Below, in pieces: positions 6,901 to 8,621 of a DNA stretch of 8,621 nt. Origin of the DNA: DAOTZU01 sp034433995 (GTDB lineage: Bacteria > Chloroflexota > Anaerolineae > UBA1429); the NCBI GenBank assembly GCA_034433995.1, contig DAOTZU010000154.1:1-8621 (forward strand), read 5' to 3'. The position numbers and the translations under genes are program-made. The notes under the pieces are model-generated. The model saw nothing but the letters and a program-made list of their open reading frames with translations, did no database searches and was not told the origin of the DNA. Each line of letters opens with the position of its first letter. The first letter of the stretch is position 1.

Positions 6901-8621
6901 GGTAGATACGTTGGATAGCGGCCTGGCCTTTGTGGCCTTCCATGGCCTGACCAATTCCAACCCCGGCCAAGTGACCTTCACCGGCAGCATCACGCCGGTC
7001 ATCACCAACAGCGGCCGGACGGTCACTTTTAATCTCGGCACCATCACCAACACCAACACGAACAACACGGTGGCCGAGACGCTCTCCCTCACCTATCGCG
7101 CGGTGGTACTTAACGTCAGTGGCAACCAGAACGGCACCAAGCTGAACAACTCGGCGGTGGTGAGTTGGGGAGGGGGCTCCCTCGCGGCCGTCTCGGCGCC
7201 CGATGTGACGGTGATCGAGCCGGTTTTGGATACGGCCAAGACGGCCCAAGTGGGCAGCGGCGGCACCACCGGTGACGCCGGCGACCCCATCACCTATACC
7301 ATCACCCTCAAACACACCGCAAGCAGCACCGCCGATGCCTTTGACATCACCTTCTCCGACCCGCTGCCCACCCGCGGCGGCGCGTCCCTCATCCTGGGCC
7401 CCTCCTTCACCGTCGCCGACTCGGCCGGCCTGGTCACCGCCGATGCGTTTGAGCTGGTGGGCAGCGATGCCACGGGTTGGACGCTGCGCACCAAGAGCGA
7501 CGTCTCTTTCGATATGCCCTTCGATATTGTGCGCACCATCACCATCAAGGTGTATGGCACCCTTTCGGGCAGCGTGTTGCCCGGGGAGAGCCTGGTCAAC
7601 ACGGCCACCGCCCAGTGGACAAGCCTGGATGGCGACCCGGGCCAGCGCTCCAGCTATAACGCCAACTCCACCGAGCGCACCGGCGCCGGCGGCGTGAATG
7701 ACTACCGTGACTCGGGCCAAGCCACCATCACCATCAACAACATCGGTCCCACCAAATCCATCGTGGCCACCTCCGAGGCCCACACCGGTAACGTCGGCGG
7801 CATCGAACGCCTGGCCATCGGCGAGATCGTCCGGTATTGCTTGAGCGTGACCCTTCCAGAAGGAACCTCGCCCAATTTCCAGCTGGTGGATCAGCTCCCT
7901 CAGGGCTTGCTCCTCCTGGATGAGACCCAGGTCAAGGTCTCTTTCACCGCCGATGCAGACATGACCGAGCCGGCGGACATGGCCGGCGCCGATAATGACG
8001 CCATCCCGCCCACCTTTGTCCTGCCCGCGACGCGCATCGCCACGGCCATGATCGGCAGCCGCCAAACCATCACCTTTACCCTGGGTGACCTGGCCAACAA
8101 CGACCGCGACCCGAACGCGGAGACCATCACCCTGGAGTTCAACGCCCTGGTGGATAATAGCGCCACCGGCTCCAACGACGCCGGCGATGACCGCAACAAC
8201 AACTTTACCGTGCGCATCAATGGCGTACAATCCGGCCCCGACTCGAACACCGTGAATGCCCGCATCTCTGAGCCTGCCATCACCAACCTGGCCAAGACGG
8301 CCATGCCCACCAGCGGCGACGCCGGCGACCGCATCGGCTATAGCATCAGTTTCAGTAACGCCAACGGCGCCAACAACACCACCGCCTTTGAGGCGCGGAT
8401 CACCGACACGTTGCCGGCCGCCTTGACCCTGGATCTGAGCAGCATTCAGGTGCGGCTGGGCGGCGGCGCAACGGGGGTGACCAACAATTCCGTCGGTAAC
8501 ACCATCGCCATCACCATCGCCACCGTCCCCGCCGGCGCCACGGTACAGGTGGTCTACTCAGCCACCCTTAACTCCGACGTTGCCCCCGGCCAGGCCATCG
8601 CCAACACCGCCGTGCTGCGCT
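3950..8621 (+). CDS. Giant exported repeat protein, DUF11 / isopeptide-forming (fimbrial D2-like) type, 3' end outside window
   Basis: The frame is open from ATG 3950 to the right edge: 1557 residues with no stop. Likely a surface or secreted adhesin/structural protein. The signal peptide has a basic start (R4, R6, K11), the hydrophobic core FCLGVVVLLWSLLAMTV, and a probable cut after V30-L31-A32. After that come about nine beta-rich units of 150-210 residues, starting near residues 33, 208, 368, 566, 732, 941, 1090, 1266 and 1441. They carry typical DUF11 phrases (D-x-I-x-Y-x-[IL]; [TS]D-x-LP; NTA-x-V). Units 2-9 each begin with a Lys strand (K212, K375, K570, K739, K943, K1097, K1269, K1449) and have a late Asn (about N335, N529, N706, N907, N1066, N1217, N1416, N1552), as expected for internal Lys-Asn isopeptide bonds; unit 1 lacks the Lys. 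Few Cys; C111/C128 and C458/C512 could be disulfides. The start is supported by GGAG seven bases upstream and the signal peptide. Ligand, anchor and true length are unseen. Confidence 0.85.
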   Translation, partial: MSARCRDHGGKGAFCLGVVVLLWSLLAMTVLADPVPTATLAVPGESFIGENFTFTVTFDNTSPTDPGYGPYIDLIFPVTGQDGDDGVDFVNATYLGAPVTAIQLTFPVGGCVNHPYAVDTTGAPVQVCGTPGDKLVVLQLPFGSFTNDQPPAQVTVNATLSNKADLGVPLAIQARAGFQYGRDPLNNPTTDPSIIGTWTSQSVTPILMTLTKTYIGPEDETATGPNYPRQYRLTVNIASGQTITNLNVIDLLPNNLQFLRLVSATPSPYTVVASPPLGAPQNPPTSTLMVQFPSVTGGAGNADAVVEFEYFVPEFDADGQRIIDASTGDDVLSLNNASADGDWKPIDLRDPLAHPSIDAPPPEHILTDKSIAIQKSVRVVNDLNHPGPTPGDTLEYTLDFQISDYFTFDDLIVVDKFSDGQRFDATFIPTFTVTDRAGTTTGTFTDTLTVDTSQYEHCGDGSTTLTFRLSQAMVQNGAPDGILVGGRAISPDAGPATGRIVFRTVIQNAYTCLYPSGEAPLDQGDSVGNAVTITGEVLVNGTPPTPQTPKQYESDDSHASISVAQGALSKTIYARNGSTSGDLTQFAPGDTITYRLRFSLPSSDVEQLSLTDYLPLPVFRATELVAFDDVISATPPAAGRAHFGPAETFRTLSGIVPTLTTDATANSARFFWGDYDDPSNRPSEIDILFTVTVRDDPFADGLFLTNQVRESDRNTELRVFTRDAIVQFKLTEPVLKLTKGVVASDNPKAQFSPATVGPVSFSAPGGSCPRFSGTIHSTNLAAHPINSNVSKVDAGDRVTFAIVVENIGSGLHGAYDIVISDTLPAELQVPSAGLNLCVTDGTGAPIPYTDLGGGLFGQGIRLNDPGPTATPEGALDPYDATSGRNIAIITYDLEVKTSARALGNVINTAILANYSSIEGGQDYTPTDLTDTATVTIAPPGARKTLDTSEIVNTINTASKVVIGELVTYTLTITVPEGTTPGVTVVDTLDSGLAFVAFHGLTNSNPGQVTFTGSITPVITNSGRTVTFNLGTITNTNTNNTVAETLSLTYRAVVLNVSGNQNGTKLNNSAVVSWGGGSLAAVSAPDVTVIEPVLDTAKTAQVGSGGTTGDAGDPITYTITLKHTASSTADAFDITFSDPLPTRGGASLILGPSFTVADSAGLVTADAFELVGSDATGWTLRTKSDVSFDMPFDIVRTITIKVYGTLSGSVLPGESLVNTATAQWTSLDGDPGQRSSYNANSTERTGAGGVNDYRDSGQATITINNIGPTKSIVATSEAHTGNVGGIERLAIGEIVRYCLSVTLPEGTSPNFQLVDQLPQGLLLLDETQVKVSFTADADMTEPADMAGADNDAIPPTFVLPATRIATAMIGSRQTITFTLGDLANNDRDPNAETITLEFNALVDNSATGSNDAGDDRNNNFTVRINGVQSGPDSNTVNARISEPAITNLAKTAMPTSGDAGDRIGYSISFSNANGANNTTAFEARITDTLPAALTLDLSSIQVRLGGGATGVTNNSVGNTIAITIATVPAGATVQVVYSATLNSDVAPGQAIANTAVLR

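Noticed and set aside
5417..8230. 937-residue open frame on the minus strand
   Set aside because: It lies wholly antisense to the giant plus-strand frame, which has a signal peptide, a ribosome binding site and recognisable repeat units. The long antisense frame reflects GC-rich codon use, and its translation is a His/Gly/Arg-rich sequence with no domain pattern.

Overview
The window reads as a piece of a GC-rich bacterial chromosome. I infer the phylum Chloroflexota (Anaerolineae/Caldilineae-like). The basis is the mix of high GC, a lipoprotein with a Thr/Pro-rich tail, clusters of CGTCGG-N7-CCGACG palindromes between genes, and a giant repeat surface protein. No rRNA or other decisive marker is present, so this placement is tentative.

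Layout. (1) 1-1608, plus strand: the C-terminal 535 residues of SecA, the preprotein translocase ATPase, cut by the left edge. (2) 1755-2690, plus: a complete phosphate acyltransferase of the Pta/Ptb family, probably phosphate butyryltransferase. (3) 2692-3021, minus: a small lipoprotein whose stop codon lies one base from that of the acyltransferase, so the two genes converge. (4) 3022-3352: a divergent intergenic region. It holds a good sigma70-type promoter for each flanking gene and, between them, a string of five palindromes (3123-3280) that includes two identical 32-bp repeats. (5) 3353-3784, plus: an unrecognised 143-residue acidic protein made of exact 27-residue tandem repeats with a Trp every 27 residues. 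(6) 3785-3949: a locally AT-rich leader that can fold, including over the ribosome binding site of the next gene. (7) 3950-8621, plus: the start of a giant exported protein. Its frame is open from the ATG to the right edge (1557 codons, no stop), and it has a signal peptide and at least nine Ig-like units of the DUF11/isopeptide-forming type.

How the parts relate. SecA is housekeeping: it drives export through SecYEG. The lipoprotein and the giant surface protein both carry Sec-type signals and would be its clients. The acyltransferase is an energy-metabolism enzyme with no visible pathway partner here. The most unusual content is from 3022 onward: the palindrome array, the 27-residue repeat protein and the giant adhesin-like protein with alternating unit types. 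None of these shows a recognisable defence, mobile-element or biosynthetic system; I found no CRISPR array, tRNA, rRNA or transposase.
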